Under the pieces are notes generated by a model. The model made no database searches and was not told the DNA's origin. It saw nothing but the letters and a program-made list of their open reading frames with translations. Made by a program: the position numbers and the translations under genes. Shown here piece after piece: positions 45,290 to 54,110 of a stretch of DNA of 64,000 nucleotides. The first letter of the stretch is position 1; the number at the start of each line of letters is the position of its first letter. Source of the stretch: Hyphomicrobiales bacterium (GTDB lineage: Bacteria; Pseudomonadota; Alphaproteobacteria; Rhizobiales; Rhizobiaceae). The stretch is from positions 43,169-107,168 of the forward strand of contig UBMU01000034.1 of assembly GCA_900466605.1 (NCBI GenBank). The letters are read 5' to 3'.

Positions 45290-46099
45290 TCAAATATCAG
45301 AGCGACCATCTAGCATCTGCTGGAATCGCTGCAGTTCCGCGGTTCCCATTGTCACGACGTGTTTACTCTCCGGGTAGGCAGCGGCAGCTACGTCGCTAAC
45401 ATATTCTCGGAAGGCCGCAATTCTCTCCGCCTGTAGCCGTTCGTATTCGGCCGCAAAATTGCGATAGACCTTGGAGTGACGCGGAATACGCCCGCTCGTT
45501 TGTCCAAGGATATCGTCCGCAAACAGATATTGTGCGTCACACCCGGCACCAGCACCCATGGACAGCATGATGAGCGGCGTGCGTTTGGAAATAGCTGTGG
45601 CAACTTCGACGGGTACGACCTCGATTTCGGCTCCGATGGCACCTGCCGCTTCAAGCTGCCGAACGGCATTGAAGACCTGCATTGCCTGCTCAGCTGTCTT
45701 GCCGACCGCCTTGAACCCACCCGTCCAGGTGGCTCTCGAGGGAATAAGCCCGACATGACCAATGACAGGGATGGCCTCATCGGCCATTCGCTTGATTGTC
45801 GCAAGACTGGCGCTGCAATAGACGGCATCAGCACTGGCCTTGTAGACGCGGAATGCCCATCTTACAAAATCGTCGGCGGTGCCGATCTCATAGAAATTGT
45901 CGCCGGGCATGGTGAACAGGTTCGGCGCGGCGTCGCGGTAGCGCGGGTCGCAAACCAACTCCGGGGGAACCGAAACGATATCCACGCCTGCCTTGTCGGC
46001 TGCCTCGGCCTCCTCGAGCGTCATGACGCGCAGCATCGTCAGCTGCCGCTTGCCCTTCATCGATCTCAAATCTTCAACGGTTGGTCTTGATTGGCGCAT
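45290..46099 (-). CDS. PanB-like protein (ketopantoate hydroxymethyltransferase homologue), divergent active site
   Basis: TIM-barrel protein of 269 aa. PanB uses methylene-THF to hydroxymethylate a 2-oxo acid. Shared with PanB: GHVGLIPS (His115), PVEVATAIS (catalytic-type Glu165), and MGAGAGCDAQYLFADDILG. But by manual alignment the metal-binding positions of E. coli PanB (Asp in VGDS, Asp in LADLP, Glu in KIEGG) are replaced here (VSVPPE, FTMPGD, VYCSAS). So it is probably not a pantothenate enzyme but a paralogue with another reaction. AGAGG lies seven bases before the ATG; last gene of the moc-like operon, 26 bases after the Rieske ferredoxin gene. Confidence 0.8.
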   Translation of the reverse strand: MRQSRPTVEDLRSMKGKRQLTMLRVMTLEEAEAADKAGVDIVSVPPELVCDPRYRDAAPNLFTMPGDNFYEIGTADDFVRWAFRVYKASADAVYCSASLATIKRMADEAIPVIGHVGLIPSRATWTGGFKAVGKTAEQAMQVFNAVRQLEAAGAIGAEIEVVPVEVATAISKRTPLIMLSMGAGAGCDAQYLFADDILGQTSGRIPRHSKVYRNFAAEYERLQAERIAAFREYVSDVAAAAYPESKHVVTMGTAELQRFQQMLDGRSDI

Positions 46100-46125
46100 A
46101 GTGACCTCTTGGGTGGATAGCAGTG

Positions 46126-46434
46126 TCAGCCGATCATGATCCGTACGCTGTCGGCTTCAATGCTGACGGGATAGGTTCGCAGATTGACGCAGACCGGGGC
46201 GCCTTTCGCCTCTCCAGTCTTGTAGTTGAAACGCCCGTTATGCTTGGGACACTCGATGATGTCTCCCATGACGAGGCCATCCGCGAGATGCACCTTTTCG
46301 TGGGTGCAAAGACCGTCAGTCGCAAAATACTCGTCGTCCTCGGACCGATAGATCGCGAACGTCTGGCCGCTGTGATCAAACCGGATGAGATCTTCCGGCT
46401 CGATATCGCCGACCTTGCATACTTCAATCCACAT
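46126..46434 (-). CDS. mocE: Rieske-type [2Fe-2S] ferredoxin, MocE-like
   Basis: Small electron carrier of 102 aa. Rieske cluster ligands are Cys43-x-His45 (CTHE) and Cys62-x2-His65 (CPKH). No transmembrane or oxygenase domain, so a soluble ferredoxin. In Sinorhizobium moc loci, MocE supplies electrons to the MocD oxygenase and is reduced by MocF; here the MocD-like gene is directly upstream (14 bases) and a MocF-like reductase is encoded at 61332. GGAAG precedes the ATG. The symbol rests on the family plus this pairing. Confidence 0.85.
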   Translation of the reverse strand: MWIEVCKVGDIEPEDLIRFDHSGQTFAIYRSEDDEYFATDGLCTHEKVHLADGLVMGDIIECPKHNGRFNYKTGEAKGAPVCVNLRTYPVSIEADSVRIMIG

Positions 46435-46448
46435 ACTCTTGAACTTCC

Positions 46449-47555
46449 TTATTCGGCAGCGCTGTTTAGACCGTCCAGATGATGAAACTCGTCCTTGTAA
46501 GGCCGAGCAGTAGGCGGCAGTTCACGCTTGAGAAAATAGTCTTCGTTTCGCAACTGGCGGATCAGCACCGGAAAGACTTCCCTGTAAGCGTGCCACATAG
46601 ACGGATTGGGCTCGGGGAGATCGTGCTTGATCAGCGCGTGGAGGCGCGGAAGCGCATGGAACGGCACCATCGGGAACATATGGTGCTCCACATGATAATT
46701 CATGTTCCAATAAATGAACCGGCTGATGGGATTCATGTAGACGGTGCGCGTGTTTAGCCGATGGTCGATGACGTTGTCAGCAAGGCCGATGTGTTGCAGC
46801 AGGCCGGTCAGCACCATATGCCAGCAGCCGTAAAGGCGCGGCAATCCCACCAGCATCAAAGGCAGGATCGAACCTATGGTGACAGAAAGCGCAATCGTCG
46901 CGATATAAATAGCGATATGGATACGGGCTGCAAAAACCACCTTCGGCCATTCGCTTTCCGGAACGAACGTCCTCTCCTCAGGTGTCACATTTCCGAGACT
47001 GTTTCGCAAAAGCGCAATCATCGAATACCATGCATCAAGGATGCCGAAAAAGTTGACGATCACCCGGAGGAGATCCGGCGGGCGCATCACGGCGATTTCT
47101 GCGTCGCGGCCCACGATAGTCGTATCGGTGTGGTGGCGCGCATGGCTCCAGCGCCAAGTAACGGGATTGCGCATGAGCATGAAACTGGCGATCTGGTAGA
47201 TCACATCGTTCATCCAGCGGGTCCGGAACGCGGTACCATGGCCGCATTCGTGCCAGCGAGAGTCCGACGAGGAACCGTAGAGAACGCCATAGACAAACAG
47301 GAAGGGAATGCAAAACCAGGTCGGCCAGAAGTAAATCGCGCCGGCCGCTGAAACTGCAAATGCGCCGATCCAGATCAGCGTATCGCGAATGGCGGGCAGA
47401 TCAGAACGCTGCATCAGCTCCTTCATCGTCTTGCGCGGCACGTCGGTATGGTACCAGTCCGCCGACGCCAATCCGATTTCTATTGCCCGTTTTGTGCTCT
47501 CGCCAACAAGGCTGTAGTCGCGCTTCATGGTGATTTTTTCTTTTTGGTCCGTCAT
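46449..47555 (-). CDS. mocD: MocD-like membrane di-iron oxygenase (fatty-acid-desaturase fold)
   Basis: Integral membrane non-heme di-iron enzyme of 368 aa. Histidine boxes: HECGH at 102-106, HARHH at 138-142, HVEHH at 288-292, with four or so hydrophobic segments between. MocD was described in rhizopine catabolism as the oxygenase that, with MocE and MocF, removes the O-methyl group of 3-O-methyl-scyllo-inosamine. The start at 47555 overlaps the stop of the DUF4432 gene by four bases (ATGA), indicating translational coupling; GAGGTGA is positioned for it. Desaturase and other hydroxylase activities share this fold, so the demethylase role rests on context. Confidence 0.85.
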   Translation of the reverse strand: MTDQKEKITMKRDYSLVGESTKRAIEIGLASADWYHTDVPRKTMKELMQRSDLPAIRDTLIWIGAFAVSAAGAIYFWPTWFCIPFLFVYGVLYGSSSDSRWHECGHGTAFRTRWMNDVIYQIASFMLMRNPVTWRWSHARHHTDTTIVGRDAEIAVMRPPDLLRVIVNFFGILDAWYSMIALLRNSLGNVTPEERTFVPESEWPKVVFAARIHIAIYIATIALSVTIGSILPLMLVGLPRLYGCWHMVLTGLLQHIGLADNVIDHRLNTRTVYMNPISRFIYWNMNYHVEHHMFPMVPFHALPRLHALIKHDLPEPNPSMWHAYREVFPVLIRQLRNEDYFLKRELPPTARPYKDEFHHLDGLNSAAE

Positions 47556-48775
47556 TGCGAAGTCACCTCGACGAAGCGCTCGGCATCCTGCGTAGCTTTG
47601 GCCGACCTGAGCGTGGGAAAGATATTGGAGGGCTCCGGAAAGTCCTCGTCCGGCGATACTGAGACGGCCGCGACCCTGCGTTCTGCGTCGTCGAGTGCGT
47701 TGCGGCCGTCAAGAATACGGAAGGTGACACTGTAGGAACGCTCATCGCCATGCGACAGCCAAAGAATTTCACCGCGGTCACGAGCGAAATTCTCTCCGAG
47801 CACATGATTGGTGGAGGGCTCTATTCCCAACGCGTACTGGCCGGCCTGATAATTTTGCCAGACATAGGCACAGGGAAGCTGTTCCTTGACGGTCTCGATT
47901 TCCAGGCCAAGCCCCAGCCGATCGTTAACGACAGCCATGGGCACGCATCCTGAAGCATCGGCAGCCATGGAGTGCTGCCAGACCTGCTCGCGAAACTCGT
48001 CCTGCGGCGTAATTGCTGTACGGTAGCCGGCATTCTGTCGGCGAAGGTCCGCTCCCGCATGCGACGCCCAAACGACGTCTTCGATCGGCGCCAAATATCG
48101 CGAACCGGCATCGAGCAAGGGATAACTGACATTGATATGGTAAAAGAGCATATGTGGAGTGGGCATGAAGCCCTGATTGATTACTCGATCGGTCACGCGG
48201 ATCTCATTACCGCCGACCTCGGCCTCAACCCGGCGCACCAGGTGCAGGTTCTCGCCGAAGACTGCCGCCTGCTGTACGACGCCCTCGGCCCATAAGACGC
48301 AACGGTCTTCCACCCAGCGTTCACCATAACCGACAAGCCGGGCGGGAATATTAGCGACCCGCCCATGCAGGGAATGGCGAATGGTACGCTTGCCCGGGTA
48401 ATTGAAATGCGCGGCGGACACTTCTTCTGGCCCGAGGATGTGATCAAGGCCGCAGGTGACAAGCAATCCTGAAAACGACCTCGCCCAGGCTAATCCACCT
48501 TCGCCCTCGTATTCGTGCAGAGCCGGATTTCGAAAGCCCGTTGGGGAATTCCACGCGATCCCCAGACCCTTATAGTCGCAATCGCCGATGTCCATAGCGC
48601 GATCGACCATCACGGTGAAGCGCAACCCGCTTCCTGTACGAAATTCTAGCATCCGAATACCGCGCTCGACCCCGTCGTCAAGGGTCATCAGGCGTACGCC
48701 AGCGACCTGCGAGAGCGCGCCTGCTCGCTCAGCAAGCTGGCGCCGCGTTAGCGTCTGACCGTAGAGTTCCACCAT
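47552..48775 (-). CDS. DUF4432 aldose-1-epimerase-like protein
   Basis: Galactose-mutarotase-like beta-sandwich protein of 407 aa (DUF4432). Family-like segments include RGIRMLEFRTGSGLRFTVMVDRAMDIG, GLLVTCGLDHILGP and MLFYHINVSYPLLDAG. Probably acts on a sugar or cyclitol ring, perhaps as epimerase or mutarotase; no defined reaction is known to me for this group. It lies 13 bases after the ATPase gene and overlaps mocD by four bases. The ATG at 48775 is chosen because the earlier open frame (to 48850) overlaps the ATPase gene. Confidence 0.83.
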   Translation of the reverse strand: MVELYGQTLTRRQLAERAGALSQVAGVRLMTLDDGVERGIRMLEFRTGSGLRFTVMVDRAMDIGDCDYKGLGIAWNSPTGFRNPALHEYEGEGGLAWARSFSGLLVTCGLDHILGPEEVSAAHFNYPGKRTIRHSLHGRVANIPARLVGYGERWVEDRCVLWAEGVVQQAAVFGENLHLVRRVEAEVGGNEIRVTDRVINQGFMPTPHMLFYHINVSYPLLDAGSRYLAPIEDVVWASHAGADLRRQNAGYRTAITPQDEFREQVWQHSMAADASGCVPMAVVNDRLGLGLEIETVKEQLPCAYVWQNYQAGQYALGIEPSTNHVLGENFARDRGEILWLSHGDERSYSVTFRILDGRNALDDAERRVAAVSVSPDEDFPEPSNIFPTLRSAKATQDAERFVEVTSQ

Positions 48776-48788
48776 TGCCGATCCCGCC

Positions 48789-49568
48789 TCAGTGCACCGC
48801 CGCTTCGCCCACCAGTGCAGTCTTGTCGACGCCCATGATGATGCTCTCAACGGTCAGGAGGTCCGTCTCGGCGACCACCATTTCGGCAACCACTTCGCCG
48901 CGCCGCATGACAACGATGCGGTCGGCCACCTGGAAGACGTGGTGGATGTTGTGGGTAATAAAGAGGACGGAATGGCCGGCCTGGCGCATATCCTTGACGA
49001 ACCGCAAGACGCCGTGGGTTTCCTCGACACCGAGATTATTGGTCGGCTCATCAAGGATGATGACTTTTGCGGCAAATTGCATGGCGCGCGATATGGCAAT
49101 GGACTGTCGTTCGCCACCCGACAGCGTATTAACGGGTGCATCGGCATTGAGCTTTTTGGAAATGCCAACCCGCTTCAGGAGCGTCGATGCGGCATTGCGC
49201 AGCTTGGCGAGATTTATCGGCGCGAAAACGCCAAGCCAGGACAGCGTCGTTGGCTCACGGCCAAGAAACAGATTGCGGGCAATGCTGAGATCGGGCGCCA
49301 GCGAAGTATCCTGGTGGATCGTCTCGATGCCAAGATCCATAGCATCACGAGGTGACTTCACTGACACCTTCTGACCGGCGACGATGATATTGCCGCTGTC
49401 AGCAGGATGGATGCCGGAGATCGCCTTGATCAGGGTTGACTTGCCGGCGCCGTTGTCGCCAAGCAATGCCACGACCTCGCCCTCGTTCAGAAAAAAGGAG
49501 GCGTTACGCAGTGCGCGGACGTTGCCAAAGGATTTCTGCAGGTTTTCCAGTCGAAGAACTTCAGCCAT
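48789..49568 (-). CDS. CUT2 sugar ABC transporter, single-domain ATP-binding protein (FrcA-like)
   Basis: ATPase of 259 aa with one nucleotide-binding domain, like FrcA of rhizobia rather than the double-domain RbsA. Walker A GDNGAGKST, signature LSGGE, Walker B VIILDEPTNNLGV, H-loop FITHN. AAGGAG precedes the ATG at 49568, one base after the permease stop. Energises import with the permease and binding protein upstream. Confidence 0.92.
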   Translation of the reverse strand: MAEVLRLENLQKSFGNVRALRNASFFLNEGEVVALLGDNGAGKSTLIKAISGIHPADSGNIIVAGQKVSVKSPRDAMDLGIETIHQDTSLAPDLSIARNLFLGREPTTLSWLGVFAPINLAKLRNAASTLLKRVGISKKLNADAPVNTLSGGERQSIAISRAMQFAAKVIILDEPTNNLGVEETHGVLRFVKDMRQAGHSVLFITHNIHHVFQVADRIVVMRRGEVVAEMVVAETDLLTVESIIMGVDKTALVGEAAVH

Positions 49569-49569
49569 T

Positions 49570-50583
49570 TCATCTGCTCCTTGCGGCACTTTTCTGCAGC
49601 AGCGCGTGCAGGATAAGCATGATGAGGATGATGCCACCGACGAAGATGTTGTAGGCAAGGCCGGGTACGCCGATCAGCACAATGCCGTTTCGGATCGCGC
49701 GCAGCATCAGGACGCCGACGACTGTGCCAAGGATCGTTCCCCGCCCGCCGTTTAGGGCCGTGCCGCCAACGACGACCATGGCGATGACCTCCAACTCATA
49801 GCCTGTTCCCGCAACGGGCGAGGCTGCCGAAATTCGAAAGGCGCTGATCATACCGGCAAGGCCAGCAAGAACGGATGTCAGGATGAACAACCAGATCTTG
49901 ACGCTATCGGCCGGCACACCGCGGGCAATTGCTGCATTTCGGTTTGAGCCTATGGCCGAGATCCAATTTCCGACCTTGGCGTAGCGCAGCACATAGGTTG
50001 CAGCCAACGCTAGCGCGATGAACCAAAGCAGGGACACGTAGAGTTTGAATGGTCCGATTGTGAAATCACCGGCCAGGAGCGTGACAAAGATGCCGGGCTG
50101 ATCCCAGGACTTCAGTGGAAAGCCCTGGGTAATGTAGAGAGCGATGCCGCGGATGATCAGCAACATCGACAGGGTCACCAGGAAAGACGAAATCTTCACC
50201 TTGGTCACGATCAGACCGTTGAGTGCACCGACGAGGATGCAGAGCAACAAACCTGCCAGAAGCGAAGCCCCAATCCCCCAATGCGCGGTTTGCACCAACA
50301 GGGTGACCGTGACAGGCGCAAGCCCAAAAACCGCGCCGACCGAAAGATCAAATTCGCCCGCCGTCAAAAGTAGCGTCATGCCGAGCGCAATGATCCCAAG
50401 CTCCGGAAGGAAGGCCAGCATATTGGACAGGTTGAGCGGCGACAGGAAATTGCCGTCTGCGATCGCGAATGCAAAGAGCACCGCGATCAGGATGATAAGC
50501 GAGGCAATTTCGGGGGAGCGCCCGATCACAGGCAGCCCCCTTTCTTTTGTTGTCGTCGCCGATGTCAGCATCGTCATGGTCAT
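49570..50583 (-). CDS. CUT2 sugar ABC transporter permease (RbsC/FrcC-like)
   Basis: Inner-membrane permease of 337 aa, about ten hydrophobic segments. FLSPLNLSNMLAFLPELGIIALGMTLLLTAGEFDLSVGAVFGLAPVT is the RbsC-class hallmark, with VVVGGTALNGGRGTILGTVVGVLML near the C terminus. Start at 50583, with a second in-frame ATG six bases on; no strong ribosome site. 40 bases after the binding-protein gene. Confidence 0.92.
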   Translation of the reverse strand: MTMTMLTSATTTKERGLPVIGRSPEIASLIILIAVLFAFAIADGNFLSPLNLSNMLAFLPELGIIALGMTLLLTAGEFDLSVGAVFGLAPVTVTLLVQTAHWGIGASLLAGLLLCILVGALNGLIVTKVKISSFLVTLSMLLIIRGIALYITQGFPLKSWDQPGIFVTLLAGDFTIGPFKLYVSLLWFIALALAATYVLRYAKVGNWISAIGSNRNAAIARGVPADSVKIWLFILTSVLAGLAGMISAFRISAASPVAGTGYELEVIAMVVVGGTALNGGRGTILGTVVGVLMLRAIRNGIVLIGVPGLAYNIFVGGIILIMLILHALLQKSAARSR

Positions 50584-50623
50584 GCGCTCTCTATTGCCAA
50601 AATGATATCAAGGCACCGCCTGG

Positions 50624-51562
50624 TCACTTCTTGTCGTAAAGTTTCAGAATCGGATCGACGCTGCTGGCGTCGTAGAGGCCGAAGGTATGGATGTCGTAGC
50701 CAATCGGCTCGCCGTTAGCGGCCAATGACAGGAGAGCGACGGGCATGAAGCCCTGAGCCGAGGGATACTGCCAGGCGGCGGCGCTGACATAACCTTCCTT
50801 GACGGCCGCGGCAGTTGCCTTCGAATTTCCCCAGCCCACGACCGGGATCTTGCCAGGTGCCAGGCCCGCGCTGTCGAAGACCTGCTTGACGCTGGAGGCA
50901 ACGGAATCGCCGAGCGCGATGATTGCCGGCGGATTGTTGGCGAGCATGTAGTCACTCATCTTCGAGATGATGCCGGCTGGATCAGTGCCGCAATCGACGA
51001 CGTCATACTCAATGCCGAGCGGATCAAAGACGCTGGCAATGCCTTCCGTTTCCAACTGCTGATAGCTTGCGCCGGGAACCTCGACGGGAAGAAAGACCTT
51101 GTCGCCCTTCTTGACCGCTTTCTTGTCGACCAGGTACTGGGCCCACGTTACGCCAGCTGCCCTCAGATCCGCACCAACATAGGCCTGGCGCGTCGTCGAA
51201 GTGTCGTCAGTATTAAAGAAAACGATGGGAATGCCCGCAGCCCGCGCATCCTTGACCTCTCCGGTCCAAAGGCCAGGCTGCGCTGATGTCGTCGCTATTC
51301 CGTCCGCCTTTGCAGCGATCGCCGAACGAAAGGCCTCCTTCTGCGAGGCCATGTCGCCGCCACTGAACGAAATCTTGCAGGTGACCTTTAATTCATCGCA
51401 GGCTTTTTGGGCGCCCGCGTTCCAATCAAGCCAAAAGGCATCCGACGGACCGCCATGCGAAAGCAGATAGAAGGTCTTCTGACCGTCCGCAGCGTGCGCC
51501 GCAGGACCTGTCGACGCCAGAGCAAGGCCGGCGGCGATGGCAAGTGATGCACAAAGTCTCAT
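50624..51562 (-). CDS. CUT2 sugar/cyclitol-binding protein (MocB/RbsB-like)
   Basis: Periplasmic binding protein of 312 aa, Peripla_BP_4 fold, signal peptide with core LAIAAGLALASTGPAAHA. Begins FYLLSHGGPSDAFWLDWNAGAQKACDEL and has the IVFFNTDD strand and GWGNSKATAAAV hinge typical of the family. First gene of the operon. MocB in known rhizopine loci is a protein of this class, but the ligand here cannot be read. GGGAGGG lies seven bases before the ATG. Confidence 0.9.
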   Translation of the reverse strand: MRLCASLAIAAGLALASTGPAAHAADGQKTFYLLSHGGPSDAFWLDWNAGAQKACDELKVTCKISFSGGDMASQKEAFRSAIAAKADGIATTSAQPGLWTGEVKDARAAGIPIVFFNTDDTSTTRQAYVGADLRAAGVTWAQYLVDKKAVKKGDKVFLPVEVPGASYQQLETEGIASVFDPLGIEYDVVDCGTDPAGIISKMSDYMLANNPPAIIALGDSVASSVKQVFDSAGLAPGKIPVVGWGNSKATAAAVKEGYVSAAAWQYPSAQGFMPVALLSLAANGEPIGYDIHTFGLYDASSVDPILKLYDKK

Positions 51563-51720
51563 GATAAACCCTCCCGATCGGCCGATCTCCAGGCCGGATG
51601 ACAGTCCTTCAACTCAAACTCTGAGTCGCGTTTCTTGGCCGGCTCTCCTCGCCACCCAGGAAATGACATCACCGCTCCCCCGCCGCGACGTCTGATTTGA
51701 GGAATAAAGATGGTTTTGTT

Positions 51721-51734
51721 TTATGTCAACATCA
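51721..51734. promoter_or_regulatory. LacI-type operator candidate upstream of the CUT2/moc operon
   Basis: TTATGTCAACATCA contains the inverted repeat ATGT-CA-ACAT and lies in an AT-rich stretch (TTTTGTT on the left, AAAACAAA on the right), between the binding-protein gene (minus) and the LacI-family gene (plus). It differs by one base from the perfect palindrome TGATGTCAACATCA at 60948-60961, which serves the other moc-like units. Confidence 0.65.
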
Positions 51735-51811
51735 AAACAAACCACAACACATCATCATTTATTTCCGGCGATACGTCATGACTTGACAGCAGGCCGTTTG
51801 TGGCCAATTGA

Positions 51812-52903
51812 ATGGAGCATTGCATCAATTCGCATCAACATGGCCTTGCAACGAGGCCGCAGCGATCGAAAGGTCCACAGTTGCGGTCCACTATCCTAGA
51901 CATTGCGCGTGAAGCCGGCGTTTCTCCGGCTACGGTCGATCGGGTCCTAAACAACCGGCCGGGCGTAAAACTGCGCACCAAGCAGGTCGTTCTCGCCGCC
52001 GCACAGAAGCTCGATTATTCCGCAGAAGTTGACGCCCCCCCCCTCGCCGTCAACTCCGCCAAGATCAAGCTCCACTTTGCGCTACCAGCTGGCAGCAATG
52101 CGTTCATCATGACTTTGCGGCGGCAGATCGAGGTTCTTGCTGCAGCGCGCCCGGAACTCGACGTCTCCGTTTTGATGATCGAAGGCTTCAGTCCCGACTC
52201 GCTTGCACGCACACTGCGAGACCTCGAAGGCCATACCGATGGCGTCGGCGTCATCGCGCTCGACCATCCGACTGTCCGCGAGGCGATCCGCTCGCTTGCA
52301 GCCAGCGGCGTCAAGGTCGCCACAGTCGTTTCCGATATCTCGCATGTGCCGCGCACGGCCTATATCGGGATCGACAACAGGGCGGCTGGCCGGCTGGCTG
52401 GCTACCTCGTCAGCCGTTTTATCGGCTCGCGACCGAGCGCCAAGGTCGCCTTGTTGGCAGGTTCCCTGTCCTATCGAGGCCATGAGGAACGCGAGATGGG
52501 CTTCCGCCACATCCTGATGGAGGAGTTTCCCTCTATCCAGATCGTCGAGATCCGGGAGATGCTGGACGATCGGGAACGGGCCTATGCCGAAGCCAGCGCC
52601 CTTCTGGAAAAGCACCCCGACCTTGCCGGCATCTATAACGTCGGCGCCGGCAGCATGGGGATAGGCCAAGCGCTGAAGGACCGGAACCTCCAGTCTTCTA
52701 TCGTCTTCGTCGGCCATGATGCGACGGAAGACACGAAGGGCCTGCTGCTTGACGGGACAATGGATGCCGCGATCGATCAGAATCCAAGGGTCGAGGCGCG
52801 CGAGTCGCTCAACATTCTCGCCCATGCGGTGCGCGGACTGCCCTATGAGGGTCACCCCCCACGACTGCAGGTGATTTTCAAAGAAAACATTCCGGAGTTC
52901 TGA
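51812..52903 (+). CDS. LacI-family transcriptional regulator
   Basis: Regulator of 363 aa. Helix-turn-helix and hinge: TILDIAREAGVSPATVDRVLNNRPGVKLRTKQVV, then a type-1 periplasmic-binding-like ligand domain (ALPAGSNAFIMTLRRQIEVL, then GVIALDHPTVREAI) resembling that of sugar regulators. The ATG at 51812 leaves 27 residues before the HTH; a TTG at 51884, with AAAGG upstream, would start the protein at LRSTILDIA and may be the true start. It lies beside the CUT2/mocDE operon in divergent orientation and is the obvious candidate for binding the shared palindromes. Confidence 0.88.
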   Translation: MEHCINSHQHGLATRPQRSKGPQLRSTILDIAREAGVSPATVDRVLNNRPGVKLRTKQVVLAAAQKLDYSAEVDAPPLAVNSAKIKLHFALPAGSNAFIMTLRRQIEVLAAARPELDVSVLMIEGFSPDSLARTLRDLEGHTDGVGVIALDHPTVREAIRSLAASGVKVATVVSDISHVPRTAYIGIDNRAAGRLAGYLVSRFIGSRPSAKVALLAGSLSYRGHEEREMGFRHILMEEFPSIQIVEIREMLDDRERAYAEASALLEKHPDLAGIYNVGAGSMGIGQALKDRNLQSSIVFVGHDATEDTKGLLLDGTMDAAIDQNPRVEARESLNILAHAVRGLPYEGHPPRLQVIFKENIPEF

Positions 52904-52946
52904 GGGTGCGCCGTAAGCCTGACGGTCGTCCGTAGAGTTCACAGAA

Positions 52947-53166
52947 ATGCGGCCGCGGAATTCGCTACGGCCGCATCGATATACGTTTCACCATCACGAC
53001 ATCAATCGTGATGCCTTCGGCACAGCGCGATCTTTCGGATTCGCTAGCTCTTCATTAGTTCTCTGTTTTGCAGATGTCTTTGTCCCGAAACCGATTGCCG
53101 CTTTCGGAGCCATGTTTAGTCGGACATCCAGGATGCGATGGCGCGCCCAACGAATAGGAGCGCGCC
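52947..53166. terminator. Three hairpins between the convergent lacI-type and mocC-type genes
   Basis: Perfect inverted repeats: ATGCGGCCG/CGGCCGCAT at 52947-52976 (9-bp stem, 12-base loop); CATCACGA/TCGTGATG at 52992-53013 (8 bp, 6-base loop); GGCGCGC/GCGCGCC at 53140-53166 (7 bp, 13-base loop). They fill the gap between two converging transcripts; bidirectional termination is the likely role, although no U tracts are attached. Confidence 0.55.
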
Positions 53167-53173
53167 GCGTTCG

Positions 53174-54088
53174 TCAGAGGCCCTGTTCTCTCAACTTACC
53201 ATCCAAGAATTTCTTCGCGCGTGGCACGTCGGATTCGTCGAGATGCTCGATGATCATCGGGATGTTCGGATGCTTCTGTGCCAGGCGTTTCAGATAGAGG
53301 TCGTAGTTCAGCGAGCCCAGACCTGGTGCTGGCAGCTCGATTTCCCCGACACCGCGGAAGGTATGGCTTTCCGAAGCGTTATCATCCCCGATATCAGCGT
53401 GTTTTTCGCTCTTGTCGTCACCTGAGCGCTTCACATCCTTCGCATGACCGATTTTGATCTTGTCGGAGAGGGTGTCGAACACCTGGTTCAGGATGGCATC
53501 CATGCGGTCGATATTGTGGGTTTCGAAATAGTTGGTCGGGTCCATCAAAAGGCCGAGGCCCGGGTGATCCACCTGCGCGAACATTCTGACGGTTTCCTCG
53601 ACGGAACCGACAACATTGTTGACATAGGTTTCGAGCAGGAACGTTGCACCGTGATCATAGGCGAACTGAGCCAGATCGGCGACGACCTTGCGGCACTCCT
53701 CAAAGCCCTCCTCCGTCTTATTCTTCGGATGGTGCACCCAATCGGATTCGGTGTTGAAGGTTCCAGTTTCGGAAATCACGTAAGGACTGCCGAGATACTG
53801 CGCGTGACGGATGATCTCCTTGAGGTAACCTACGCGGCGCTCGCGCTCTGCCCTGTCGGGATGAATGATGTTCGTGTAGCCGGAAATGCAGGAAATCGGC
53901 AGGTTATGGTCGCGAAACGTTTCGCGGATGCGGATGCATTTATCCCTGGTGATCTGACCTGCCGAGACGTCGACATCCTTGAAGTGCATGTCGAGCTGGA
54001 CGGTGTTGAAATTCAGCGCCCGGATCTTCGAAGCCGTTTCCTCGAGACCATAGGGAAAATAGCCGGTGAATATGCCTGTTTGCATCAT
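53174..54088 (-). CDS. Sugar-phosphate isomerase/epimerase family TIM barrel (MocC/IolE-like)
   Basis: AP-endonuclease-2-like TIM-barrel protein of 304 aa, the family of xylose isomerases, inosose dehydratase IolE and rhizopine MocC. Visible metal-site candidates: FLLETYVNNVVGS (Glu), LLMDPTNYFETHN (Asp), KIGHAKDVKR (His) and MIIEHLDES (Glu). Probably isomerises or dehydrates the keto-cyclitol made by the neighbouring MocA-type enzyme. GGAGG lies eight bases before the start; last gene of the CUT1 operon, 22 bases after the MocA-like gene. Confidence 0.87.
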   Translation of the reverse strand: MMQTGIFTGYFPYGLEETASKIRALNFNTVQLDMHFKDVDVSAGQITRDKCIRIRETFRDHNLPISCISGYTNIIHPDRAERERRVGYLKEIIRHAQYLGSPYVISETGTFNTESDWVHHPKNKTEEGFEECRKVVADLAQFAYDHGATFLLETYVNNVVGSVEETVRMFAQVDHPGLGLLMDPTNYFETHNIDRMDAILNQVFDTLSDKIKIGHAKDVKRSGDDKSEKHADIGDDNASESHTFRGVGEIELPAPGLGSLNYDLYLKRLAQKHPNIPMIIEHLDESDVPRAKKFLDGKLREQGL

Positions 54089-54110
54089 GATTTAGTTCCT
54101 CCCTCGGAAT

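Noticed and set aside
45290..46099. Calling this gene panB for pantothenate synthesis
   Set aside because: Metal-binding residues are not conserved and panC is absent; context points to the moc-like operon.
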